This document shows, one piece after another, positions 32,464 through 39,575 of a stretch of DNA of 39,575 nucleotides. Numbering within the stretch: position 1 is the first letter of the stretch; each line of letters starts with the position of its first letter. The DNA lies in assembly GCA_026552955.1 (NCBI GenBank), contig JAPMTS010000041.1:1-39575 (forward strand). The letters are read 5' to 3'. This DNA comes from Candidatus Methanoperedens sp. (lineage in GTDB: Archaea; Halobacteriota; Methanosarcinia; Methanosarcinales; Methanoperedenaceae). Under the pieces are notes generated by a model. The model had not been told where the DNA came from. It saw nothing but the letters and a program-made list of their open reading frames with translations, and ran no database searches. Position numbers and translations under genes: made by a program.

Positions 32464-35400
32464 CTACTTTAACTCAACAAAAAAATAAACGTTCCCTTCG
32501 CTCCTGATTATCGAAGGTATCGCAATTTCATAATCATGAGATGAATTTCCAAGCCCGGTTTTACCTACATTTATGCCTGCAATAAATGCCAGTTCCTCGC
32601 CATCGTCCCCATAATCGCCATCTCCATTATCTTTTGTGGTATCCCATAATATTCCTGTTACGAAAGTGGAGGTTTCTACTGATTTGTAATTAGTAGTATT
32701 TGTACTATTTACGATAGCTACATATTCTATTTTCCTGCCATAGACAGTGAAATTCGTATAATTCCTGGGTGAAGTACCATTCGAGCTGAAAAGCTCAGTT
32801 ATATTGTTGTTAAGGAAGCCTGTTGCATTGTTTATTCCTGGTATTATGTTAAGAAGCTCATCAGCCCTTAAGAAATTGTTCTGGGAAATAGTTCCATTCT
32901 TTTTCCTCCCCAATGCCTGCAGATTATTATACTCAAAATATGAGATATTGGTAATAAAAATGTTTCCCTGTTGGGTTGCCCAGCTCCAGTCCGTCAGTGA
33001 ATTGCCAACCTTGTCGCTAAGGCTCAAGTTCCCGGAAAGGTTTCCATAATATTTTTGCCATGCTGAGACATTGATAGTTTTTGAAGCCCTGTTATTTTCA
33101 TCATCAGTCTCCACAAGGGTATTTTCAGGATCTACTTCTATTGAAATATTATGAGTACCTATGATAGAATTCCAATAAATACTGGCATTCTGGCTTCCAC
33201 CCGCACTGATATTTGAGATGGTAACATTTGCAATATTATTCCCAGGACCCGGATAACCATCATAGAAACTTATATTGACATCGCTGGCATCCCCTAATCC
33301 ACTATTATAAACAGTAGCATTAAGGGTTACATTTACGTTTTCTTTGACCTCTCCATTCTCAACTTCAGATGGTTCAAATGAAAATGATATATTTTCGGCT
33401 GTCATAACAAGGTCTGGTTTATAGACAACATTGATTGTCCAGTTTTTATTATCTGTGCCAATGCCATTTCTTATTGTTGCATTGACATAATGTAATCCGA
33501 TTCCTGAAAAATTCTGCGAAAAATTATCGAAATCCTGTACCTGGTCAATAGTGTCATAAGTCCAATTGTAATTAACTGTACGGTCAGCAGTGACATTGAA
33601 TAAAATACTTTCATTAATAAAAACCTTTAGATTAAGGCTCTGGTCATTGGTTATGTTATTGCTCCAAGAAATGATCGTTGGGGGAAGAAGAATCCAGACA
33701 GTCATATTGACATTCTGGTTTACATTGCCAACGTTATCATAGGCTGTTATTGTAAGGTCAACAAAATCTATTGTTTCGCCCTTATCTGCAATGATTGTGT
33801 TATTGACCCAGAAACCCCCTTGAAGTGTCAGCATTGCTTCATTTATTGTGGAATTTACCGATGAAACATTTACCGTTGCATTTTTCACACCAGAAGCGAT
33901 ATCCGTAATAGTCGCATTCAGGGTAATAGACCTGTTATTAAAAAAGTAGACATTATTCGTGTTGGAAATTACAAGGGGGGGGTCATATTCATATAATGTT
34001 ATATTAATATTGGTCAAATTTGAGCCACTCACGACAACTGTTGTAGAATTGCTCTGGTATCCGGCTGCAGTTCCCGTTATCATATAGGTGCCGTTTGGTA
34101 TTTCCGTCAAATGATATCCACCAGAGCTATTTGAAAGTTCTCTATAATTCTGGATGCTCACCTCTCCCTGTAGTCCTGTGGTTATGGCATTTAAGAGAAA
34201 ACCTGTAATATTGTATGATGGGTCCTCTGCGGTCTGAATGGTCAATGGGTCGGACCTGGGACCATAATTTAATACATTATCTATTGCCCTGACCGTGAAA
34301 TTATAATAGTAGCTGCTGTTTAAATCCCTGATAATGGACTGGGTGAATGTTGAATTTGCTACAAATTTGTAATCTGTATAATTCCTGAACGTAATGGTTT
34401 TCCAGGTGCCTGGATTATCTTCATCAGCACCCATCGGGAAATATGAATCCTTTCTTAAAAAAGATCCCCCTGGATTGCACTCATTTTCTAATAAAAAATT
34501 TATACTTGTATTATTCACAGGAGAGCCTATTTCTGAAAGAGGGATACGTATCTCATACCAATAAGAAGAAATGCCCGGATTATTAACATAGCTTACTGCA
34601 TTTGTAGTGTTTAACACCCATCCGCTTCCGTTCCCCTTATAAAAGGTGAGAGTATTATTCTCTGTTATCTGGTATAACCTGTCGTCGGTATTGGGAAGTG
34701 TGCCACCATCCATATTAACATCAAATCCTATTCTTATCTTATCATCACTTGATAGGGTGTCGTTATCTGGTGTATGTATAGCCATATACAGATATGATTC
34801 ATTGTATTTTGCATAGAAATTAGCCAGCGATGAGGCAGGTTTTGATAGGTGGCATATGGTGCAGTTCACCGGTGCATTGCTTTTGAAGGTATACCTGTAC
34901 GCATCCTTATAGCCATTCCTGATATCACTGGCATTTATTATCGGCCTTGGGATCGAAAGGAAATTGAAAGAATCATTGAATCGTTCAATGGTATAAAGTT
35001 TGATGCCCGAGCCGCCGATATCCGTGCTGGCATTCCATGAAACATAAACGCTTTCATAACTTGGGGATGTGATATTGGTAAAGTTATCAACTTTGATAGG
35101 AGGAGTTGAATCGATAAGAACTGACATACTGGTATTGTTATTAAGATTATTATTGACATCATACGCAGTTATGGTCATGTTTGCATATCCGACCGTTTCC
35201 TTGTTCCCTATTATGGTATTATTTATCCAGTAGTTTCCCTGTTTGGTGAGTATGGCCTGTGCCAGAGTTGAGTTCACCGATGAAATATTTACTGTTGCAT
35301 TCTTTACGCCTAAAGAGTCGTAAATGCTTGCATTAAGGTCTAAAAAGCTGTTATTTTGCACCATTATATTGGTATTGGATACAACAGTGGGAGGAGTTGT

Positions 35401-36708
35401 ATCAATTAAATCAACAAGTGTATTTCCAAACAATCCATCATTACCACCGGTGTTCTGAAAATAGACCCCGTAAATTCGTTCATTTGAAATCCTGTTAAGA
35501 TACATCCAGCGCATATCTGTGAGATTGTTGTTTGTATTGAATTTTGTTTCCGCAGACCATGAAGACATAGAATTTGTTGATTTCTTATAATAAGCATTCA
35601 TTTGAGAAGACCCACGCGTTCCGCGCAAATATGCAACATACACATCTCCTGTGTTCTCATCACGGGCTATATCCAGAGATATGATAGTATTGGTTGCATT
35701 TATTACATCGGTTTTTATCACCCAGGCACTTCCATTGTAAACTGCGCTTCGAATAGCGGCTATGGCTGTTGTAGCGTATATATCAGCTCCATATGCCAGA
35801 TAAATATCATTGGTGAATTCATCTACTGTGGAAGCTATAGTTTCCCGATATGTGGTACTGTCCGGGGCATTTGCATCAATTGTGGTCCAGCTTCCATCCC
35901 ATGTGCCGCCAGTTGCATTATATACCTTTGATTGGATATCATCAAGCGATATATCATTACGAATTAGCAAAATATCACCTCCCCCCAGAGGCATTAACCG
36001 AATTGGATCATTAGTCTGTTCAAGCGGAGAGCTCCCGGCATTGCTCCAGCCCCCTGTTGAACTGCAATTTGTGCTGCATTTCATTACTTTGGAAACATTT
36101 ACCATGTTGGCATCATCCATCCCAATATACAAGACATCAGTTGTACCCTTGGTAATGGCAATATTGTCAACATTTGATAATGTATTAAAAGTCTGGTCAA
36201 CTGCCACTTCTCCAAGTTGTGAATCATCAGATGTATTCAGTCTTTCATAATATACATTATCGGTTCCTGTTTCTATGAAAACCATGTGAATAAATGTTCC
36301 ACTTTCATCACCTGGTGTCCATCGATCATACCAGATAGATATTCCTACGCAGTCAGTCTGGGCAGTGATCAATATATATCCGCTCCAGCTGTTCCCTCCG
36401 TTAGTAGTTTTTCTGTAACCGCAGGTACCCGTCGTTTCCCTATAAAACATGTAGCCTACGGTATCATTGGCAAAAACCAGAGCAGGTTGATTCTTGTGGT
36501 CATTGGATGTTGTGCTTGTGGTGGCATCAATCGTTACATCCACGGCTTGAGCCACTTTTATTCCAAATGGAATTTCAAGGGCTGGTAAAATTCCGAATAA
36601 TAATAATGAGAATATAAAAATAAATAATAAACGAAGTGCTTTTTGCCTATATGGGATAACTTTTGATATGTCCCTCAGCCTGGAAATATTCCTAATTTTC
36701 ACATTCAT
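32464..36708 (-). CDS. Giant multidomain surface protein with a CxxCH domain nested in FN3
   Basis: A 1414-residue secreted protein with many N-glycosylation sequons. Order: signal peptide (membrane stretch 26-45, likely cut after AQA at about 54); a BNR/sialidase-like propeller at about 56-430; Ig-like domain A (438-534); an FN3 domain (540-826) interrupted at about 586-775 by a CBM9/DOMON-like domain; a carboxypeptidase-regulatory-like domain (about 831-906); Ig-like domain B (910-1006), a clear repeat of A; another Ig/PKD-like domain; a CARDB domain (about 1097-1215); and an unnamed C-terminal domain (1216-1414). The nested domain opens with C616-T-I-C-H620, a c-type haem attachment motif. 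There is no C-terminal anchor. The ATG lies close after the promoter at 36741, so translation may be leaderless. Confidence 0.88.
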   Translation of the reverse strand: MNVKIRNISRLRDISKVIPYRQKALRLLFIFIFSLLLFGILPALEIPFGIKVAQAVDVTIDATTSTTSNDHKNQPALVFANDTVGYMFYRETTGTCGYRKTTNGGNSWSGYILITAQTDCVGISIWYDRWTPGDESGTFIHMVFIETGTDNVYYERLNTSDDSQLGEVAVDQTFNTLSNVDNIAITKGTTDVLYIGMDDANMVNVSKVMKCSTNCSSTGGWSNAGSSPLEQTNDPIRLMPLGGGDILLIRNDISLDDIQSKVYNATGGTWDGSWTTIDANAPDSTTYRETIASTVDEFTNDIYLAYGADIYATTAIAAIRSAVYNGSAWVIKTDVINATNTIISLDIARDENTGDVYVAYLRGTRGSSQMNAYYKKSTNSMSSWSAETKFNTNNNLTDMRWMYLNRISNERIYGVYFQNTGGNDGLFGNTLVDLIDTTPPTVVSNTNIMVQNNSFLDLNASIYDSLGVKNATVNISSVNSTLAQAILTKQGNYWINNTIIGNKETVGYANMTITAYDVNNNLNNNTSMSVLIDSTPPIKVDNFTNITSPSYESVYVSWNASTDIGGSGIKLYTIERFNDSFNFLSIPRPIINASDIRNGYKDAYRYTFKSNAPVNCTICHLSKPASSLANFYAKYNESYLYMAIHTPDNDTLSSDDKIRIGFDVNMDGGTLPNTDDRLYQITENNTLTFYKGNGSGWVLNTTNAVSYVNNPGISSYWYEIRIPLSEIGSPVNNTSINFLLENECNPGGSFLRKDSYFPMGADEDNPGTWKTITFRNYTDYKFVANSTFTQSIIRDLNSSYYYNFTVRAIDNVLNYGPRSDPLTIQTAEDPSYNITGFLLNAITTGLQGEVSIQNYRELSNSSGGYHLTEIPNGTYMITGTAAGYQSNSTTVVVSGSNLTNINITLYEYDPPLVISNTNNVYFFNNRSITLNATITDIASGVKNATVNVSSVNSTINEAMLTLQGGFWVNNTIIADKGETIDFVDLTITAYDNVGNVNQNVNMTVWILLPPTIISWSNNITNDQSLNLKVFINESILFNVTADRTVNYNWTYDTIDQVQDFDNFSQNFSGIGLHYVNATIRNGIGTDNKNWTINVVYKPDLVMTAENISFSFEPSEVENGEVKENVNVTLNATVYNSGLGDASDVNISFYDGYPGPGNNIANVTISNISAGGSQNASIYWNSIIGTHNISIEVDPENTLVETDDENNRASKTINVSAWQKYYGNLSGNLSLSDKVGNSLTDWSWATQQGNIFITNISYFEYNNLQALGRKKNGTISQNNFLRADELLNIIPGINNATGFLNNNITELFSSNGTSPRNYTNFTVYGRKIEYVAIVNSTNTTNYKSVETSTFVTGILWDTTKDNGDGDYGDDGEELAFIAGINVGKTGLGNSSHDYEIAIPSIIRSEGNVYFFVELK

Positions 36709-36740
36709 TATCCGAGCCCATTACATCATAATGCTCATTA

Positions 36741-36758
36741 TAATATATATGTTTTTCG
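36741..36758 (-). promoter_or_regulatory. BRE/TATA promoter of the giant surface protein gene
   Basis: The minus strand reads CGAAAAAC then ATATATATTA, a good BRE-TATA pair. It lies about 33-43 bases before the ATG, so the predicted transcript start is within about 10 bases of the start codon. Confidence 0.6.
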
Positions 36759-36882
36759 AATTTTCTCCAGCAGGTTTAAATAATTCCAAATAATATTATA
36801 ATGATACGCATAATGATGAAAAAACCTTCGTGGAATATTCACCAATATAGGGTTTAGTCGTATGCACATTAAGGAGGAAACA

Positions 36883-37578
36883 ATGATACGAATTAAATAT
36901 GATAAACAACTATCAGCGGGAATCATTTTAATGTCTTTGCTACTGGTAGTAGGAACTGCAGGTGCTGCAGATTTCCAAAATGCAACAACTACGAATGGAT
37001 CAAAAGAAACATCCCCTTCGCAGACGGGATATCCAAGTAATCAGTCAGAAGGTGGATACATTACTAATATAGAAATCTACACGGCTAATTCACAGACGCA
37101 AAAATGGCAAGGTTATTATGGTAATGTGTCAGGAAGTATCTATTTGAATGACAGTTCCAGCAATTCGATGTACGCATGGACAGTAGATCTTAATAATACA
37201 TTTGTTTATGCAACCATAAATAGTACATTACCAAACACAGCTGGTCTTTATAATATTACTAATTCATCTCTGGACACCCTATATAATTTTACTGCATCCT
37301 CAGATAGTATCAGTAATACATACTTTAATTATACAGGAAGCCAAAATTTTGCCGGAAGAACTGTAGTAAACCCGTTGAGCGCAACAACTTCAGCAGGTTA
37401 CAGTGATTATGTGGTCTCAGATGTTGAGAGCGGTGCTGTAAAGAATGATATACTTTGGGCTGGCCTTATCAATGTAAGTAAGACTGGTTTCAAAGGCCAA
37501 GATGCTGACTATGAATTACTGGTTCCCGTAGATTCTTATCTGGCAGATATATATTATTTCTATATAGAACTTCTGTAA
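36883..37578 (+). CDS. Secreted surface protein with the shared C-terminal domain
   Basis: A 231-residue secreted protein. The start at 36883 is set by AAGGAGG five bases upstream; a longer frame from 36862 is less likely. A signal peptide spans about 11-29, ending VVGTAGAAD. A Ser/Thr/Asn-rich linker follows, then residues 75-231 form a domain matching the end of the giant protein: WQGYYGNVSGSIYLND here against WQKYYGNLSGNLSLSD there, and the finishes SKTGFKGQDADYELLVP / GKTGLGNSSHDYEIAIP, with an aromatic-acidic end (YFYIELL / YFFVELK). It may be a free copy of an assembly or attachment domain. No known family. Confidence 0.8.
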   Translation: MIRIKYDKQLSAGIILMSLLLVVGTAGAADFQNATTTNGSKETSPSQTGYPSNQSEGGYITNIEIYTANSQTQKWQGYYGNVSGSIYLNDSSSNSMYAWTVDLNNTFVYATINSTLPNTAGLYNITNSSLDTLYNFTASSDSISNTYFNYTGSQNFAGRTVVNPLSATTSAGYSDYVVSDVESGAVKNDILWAGLINVSKTGFKGQDADYELLVPVDSYLADIYYFYIELL

Positions 37579-37583
37579 CTAGG

Positions 37584-37616
37584 GTTGGATCATCGGTCCA
37601 ACTTCTATTTTTTTTT
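37584..37616 (+). terminator. Hairpin and T-run terminator
   Basis: GTTGGA (37584-37589) pairs with TCCAAC (37597-37602), followed by a run of nine T (37608-37616), directly after the surface protein stop. Confidence 0.75.
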
Positions 37617-37625
37617 AGCGAAAGT

Positions 37626-37633
37626 TTAATATA
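37626..37633 (+). promoter_or_regulatory. TATA element of the membrane-anchored surface protein gene
   Basis: TTAATATA, with flanking TATAAG, about 25 bases before the ATG codons at 37649-37660. The transcript is probably leaderless, starting at one of the later ATGs (37655 or 37658), since no good ribosome binding site is seen. Confidence 0.5.
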
Positions 37634-37648
37634 TAAGATTTCATCATT

Positions 37649-39424
37649 ATGTTAATGATGAGATTAACCTACCTGACATTCATAATTGTTTTATTTACTG
37701 GAATATTAATAATAAGCGTCTCCGGGGCTCAGGGACAGATCGTAATTAATTCAGGCGACTGGCAGGATGTTTATCTTGGTTCATATTATGCCGGTTTGAG
37801 TAATAATGATTCCAAATTTGTTATAAGCAGTGAACAGTCCTCTATTCTCCTTCCGATGCTGGATAGAAAACAAACAAATATGCTCCTTATAGAGTCTGAT
37901 AAAACACCAATTGTCTTCAATTATCAGACGAGCCTTGAAAGCGCGGGTTTTAATGTGGAAAAAATAGTTTTGTCAGGGACCTCATTAAATATTGAACTGG
38001 CTAAAAGAGCTAATACAAAAAAATTCTTAATACTTGACGGTACCTATGGATATAATGCTATTTCTGTTGCCCCTTATGCTGCCAGGGAAAAATTTTTTGT
38101 TATTTTTGCAAATAGGAATAATATTGATGAATTATACTCTTACTTGAATACCAATGGCGTGGAAATGATCATCATTTACGGCTATCTGGATAATGAGGTT
38201 AAAACAAGACTTGCAGAGTTCAATCCTGTTACCATTAATAAGGGATCAAGGTTCGATAATAATATTGAGTTATTGAAAAGATACAAAAATATAACGAGAG
38301 TAATTCTTACAAATGGGGAATTTATAGAAAATAGTTTACTATCAGGAAAAGAGCCTATCCTTTTCCTGGGAAAAGATAGGATTCCGGACCAGGTAGTCGA
38401 ATATCTCAGGGAAAGCGGAATAAAAAACGGACTTGTTATAGGTACTGAACTTTCAGGGGCTGGACATCTGCTAAAAGAAAAGACAAATATGACCATTTTC
38501 TTAAAGTTCGGACAGGGCTTTGGTGATGGTGGTTCCTCTGCGATCAAATCACTGGATATGTTCCCTCTCCCAAAGTATGAGCTTGAAATTGATATTAATT
38601 CGGTTAACTATAATCGCGCTACAAAGGAACTTGAAGTAACTTATGAAAATAAGGGAAATACTGGTGCATATTTGAGTTCATCAATTGAAATATTGTCTTC
38701 AGGTGTAAGAATAACCACCATTGGAGATAAAGAATCTGTCTATGTGAACCGTGGCAGTTCGCTGACTGTGGGTTATGAAACAGAATTGAACGGCCAGAAC
38801 CTGACAGCAAAATTCACAACAATGTTTGGTGAACTCCCTGGATCATTTGAACGAATGCTTTATAAGGAAATGAACATAGAAATGATCGAATTGTTTGATA
38901 ATTCATTGCTGAATATTTCAAAGGTTTCCTATGATAAGGGCGCACATAAGATAAAGGTAGAGATTACGAACATTGGCGCAGTCAGGACAAATGCTAAGAC
39001 CCAGATAAAATTCGTTATATATGGCGAAGAAAGAATTATGACCCAGGAAAAGGCAATACTTCTTGAACCTGGCAAATCAAAAGATGCAGTTTTTATTACA
39101 ACCCTGAGTGACACTAATATAGAAGAGAATCCCTCTATTAATGTTCGTGTAAATTATGGTGAACGAGAATCTGCCCTGATAAAAGTTATTGAAGGAAATT
39201 ACCCTCTTGAGATAGTAAGTGATTATACTATATTGATAATTGTAGTAGTCCTGATAATTGTAGTAATAATTATCTGGATTCAAAAGAAGAAAAAACAGAC
39301 AAAAGATATAGAAAAATCGAAGGAAGAAAATAAAGTTGTACAGGATGCAAAAGAAATTGCGGGTCAACCTGAAGAATCAGATAGTACAGAAGTACCCGTT
39401 GTCCAGGATACAAAAAATACCTGA
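37649..39424 (+). CDS. Membrane-anchored extracellular protein with CWBR2-like and Ig-like domains
   Basis: A 591-residue protein. Residues 1-27 are a signal or anchor (LTYLTFIIVLFTGILIISVSG). Residues about 30-290 form an alpha/beta region with the pattern of the cell-wall-binding repeat 2 family (KKFLILDGTYGYNAISVAPY, then VEMIIIYGYLDNEV). Residues about 300-520 hold two Ig/CARDB-like domains. Residues about 527-548 are a membrane helix (YTILIIVVVLIIVVIIIWIQ), followed by a Lys/Glu-rich cytoplasmic tail. Orientation: domains outside, tail inside. Together with the two neighbouring surface proteins it may link the envelope to the membrane. Identity with a specific S-layer anchor is not shown. 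Confidence 0.75.
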   Translation: MLMMRLTYLTFIIVLFTGILIISVSGAQGQIVINSGDWQDVYLGSYYAGLSNNDSKFVISSEQSSILLPMLDRKQTNMLLIESDKTPIVFNYQTSLESAGFNVEKIVLSGTSLNIELAKRANTKKFLILDGTYGYNAISVAPYAAREKFFVIFANRNNIDELYSYLNTNGVEMIIIYGYLDNEVKTRLAEFNPVTINKGSRFDNNIELLKRYKNITRVILTNGEFIENSLLSGKEPILFLGKDRIPDQVVEYLRESGIKNGLVIGTELSGAGHLLKEKTNMTIFLKFGQGFGDGGSSAIKSLDMFPLPKYELEIDINSVNYNRATKELEVTYENKGNTGAYLSSSIEILSSGVRITTIGDKESVYVNRGSSLTVGYETELNGQNLTAKFTTMFGELPGSFERMLYKEMNIEMIELFDNSLLNISKVSYDKGAHKIKVEITNIGAVRTNAKTQIKFVIYGEERIMTQEKAILLEPGKSKDAVFITTLSDTNIEENPSINVRVNYGERESALIKVIEGNYPLEIVSDYTILIIVVVLIIVVIIIWIQKKKKQTKDIEKSKEENKVVQDAKEIAGQPEESDSTEVPVVQDTKNT

Positions 39425-39449
39425 TAACATCAGGTATTTGCTTTTTTTT
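39416..39449 (+). terminator. Hairpin and T-run terminator
   Basis: AATACCTGA (39416-39424) pairs with TCAGGTATT (39430-39438) across a 5-base loop, followed by eight T (39442-39449). It overlaps the final codons and stop of the surface protein gene. Confidence 0.85.
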
Positions 39450-39480
39450 AACTTCGTTGGGTTCAAAGAGTGAGCTAAGT

Positions 39481-39500
39481 CCCCTTCCACAAGGGAGGGG
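39481..39500. repeat. GC-rich hairpin resembling an IS605-type end
   Basis: CCCCTTCC and GGGAGGGG pair (one G-T) around a 4-base loop, and the minus strand continues as ACTTAGCTCAC. This resembles the hairpin plus TAGTTCAC at 29766-29788. No TnpB-like frame is convincing here, so it may be only a genome-dispersed palindrome. Confidence 0.35.
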
Positions 39501-39575
39501 ATACAGCGAACCCTTCGCAATAATAATACTTTCGCCCTGCATGGGATAAGCAGATATAGTTTCTTGGAAATATAA

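Noticed and set aside
39270-39542. 90-residue minus-strand frame at the right edge
   Set aside because: Overlaps the end of the membrane-anchored protein gene and its terminator; the sequence looks like a reading of a palindromic repeat.
1-39575. CRISPR array
   Set aside because: No series of regularly spaced identical repeats was seen; the only tandem repeats are two-copy units at 27.2-27.5 kb.

Overview
The window comes from an archaeon of the Methanosarcinales/ANME-2 kind. An MCR-carrying member such as 'Candidatus Methanoperedens' is my best guess, but this is inference. Support: a methanogenesis marker 10 gene (MCR arginine methyltransferase) with its usual DUF2098 neighbour; archaeal families (DUF2150, KaiC-like ATPase with roadblock protein, FEN-1 with a PCNA box, FtsJ with a TRAM domain); TATA/BRE promoters and T-run terminators; AT-rich DNA; and large Asn-rich surface proteins, one with a CxxCH haem-type motif.

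Layout. (1) 1-2.4 kb: the first four codons of a leftward gene (possibly mcrB) with a long leader, then DUF2098, mmp10 and a carboxymuconolactone-decarboxylase-like protein. (2) 2.5-4.8 kb: leftward rlmE/ftsJ, a SAM methyltransferase and DUF2150. (3) 4.8-14.2 kb: a leftward train that begins with leuS and continues into a signalling module of roadblock protein, two-domain KaiC-like ATPase, two paralogous small membrane proteins, a PhnD-type lipoprotein, a hybrid-sensor-sized histidine kinase (PAS/GAF/PAS) and a receiver-only response regulator. (4) 14.2-18.1 kb: a DUF2298 membrane protein and a GT2 glycosyltransferase (probable surface glycan synthesis; the GT2 has no ordinary start codon), a 52-residue charged protein, and an FAH-family hydrolase. 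(5) 18.2-19.3 kb: a two-gene operon of small unknown proteins, then purE. (6) 19.3-27.2 kb: an eight-gene leftward operon, hyfB-C-E-F-G-H-I-like plus a universal stress protein. It is built like the membrane arm and iron-sulfur arm of formate hydrogenlyase-4, but the large subunit has lost all four Ni-binding cysteines. It therefore looks like an 'energy-converting hydrogenase-related' (Ehr) ion-pumping complex rather than a hydrogenase. (7) 27.2-29.7 kb: tandem repeats, a shortened TrmO-like protein, fen, a zinc-ribbon protein and a DUF22-like protein. (8) 29.7-32.4 kb: an island with a TnpB 3' remnant and its right-end hairpin, a broken VOC gene, and a DUF998-amidase pair with base use unlike the neighbours. 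(9) 32.4-39.6 kb: cell-surface proteins. One is a 1414-residue multidomain protein whose CxxCH-bearing domain is nested inside an FN3 domain. A divergent secreted protein shares its C-terminal domain. The third is a membrane-anchored protein with Ig-like domains.

The best candidates for something undescribed are the nickel-less Hyf-like complex tied to a stress protein, the KaiC/PhnD/histidine-kinase signalling cluster, and the surface-protein pair sharing an unnamed C-terminal domain. No rRNA, tRNA or CRISPR array was found.
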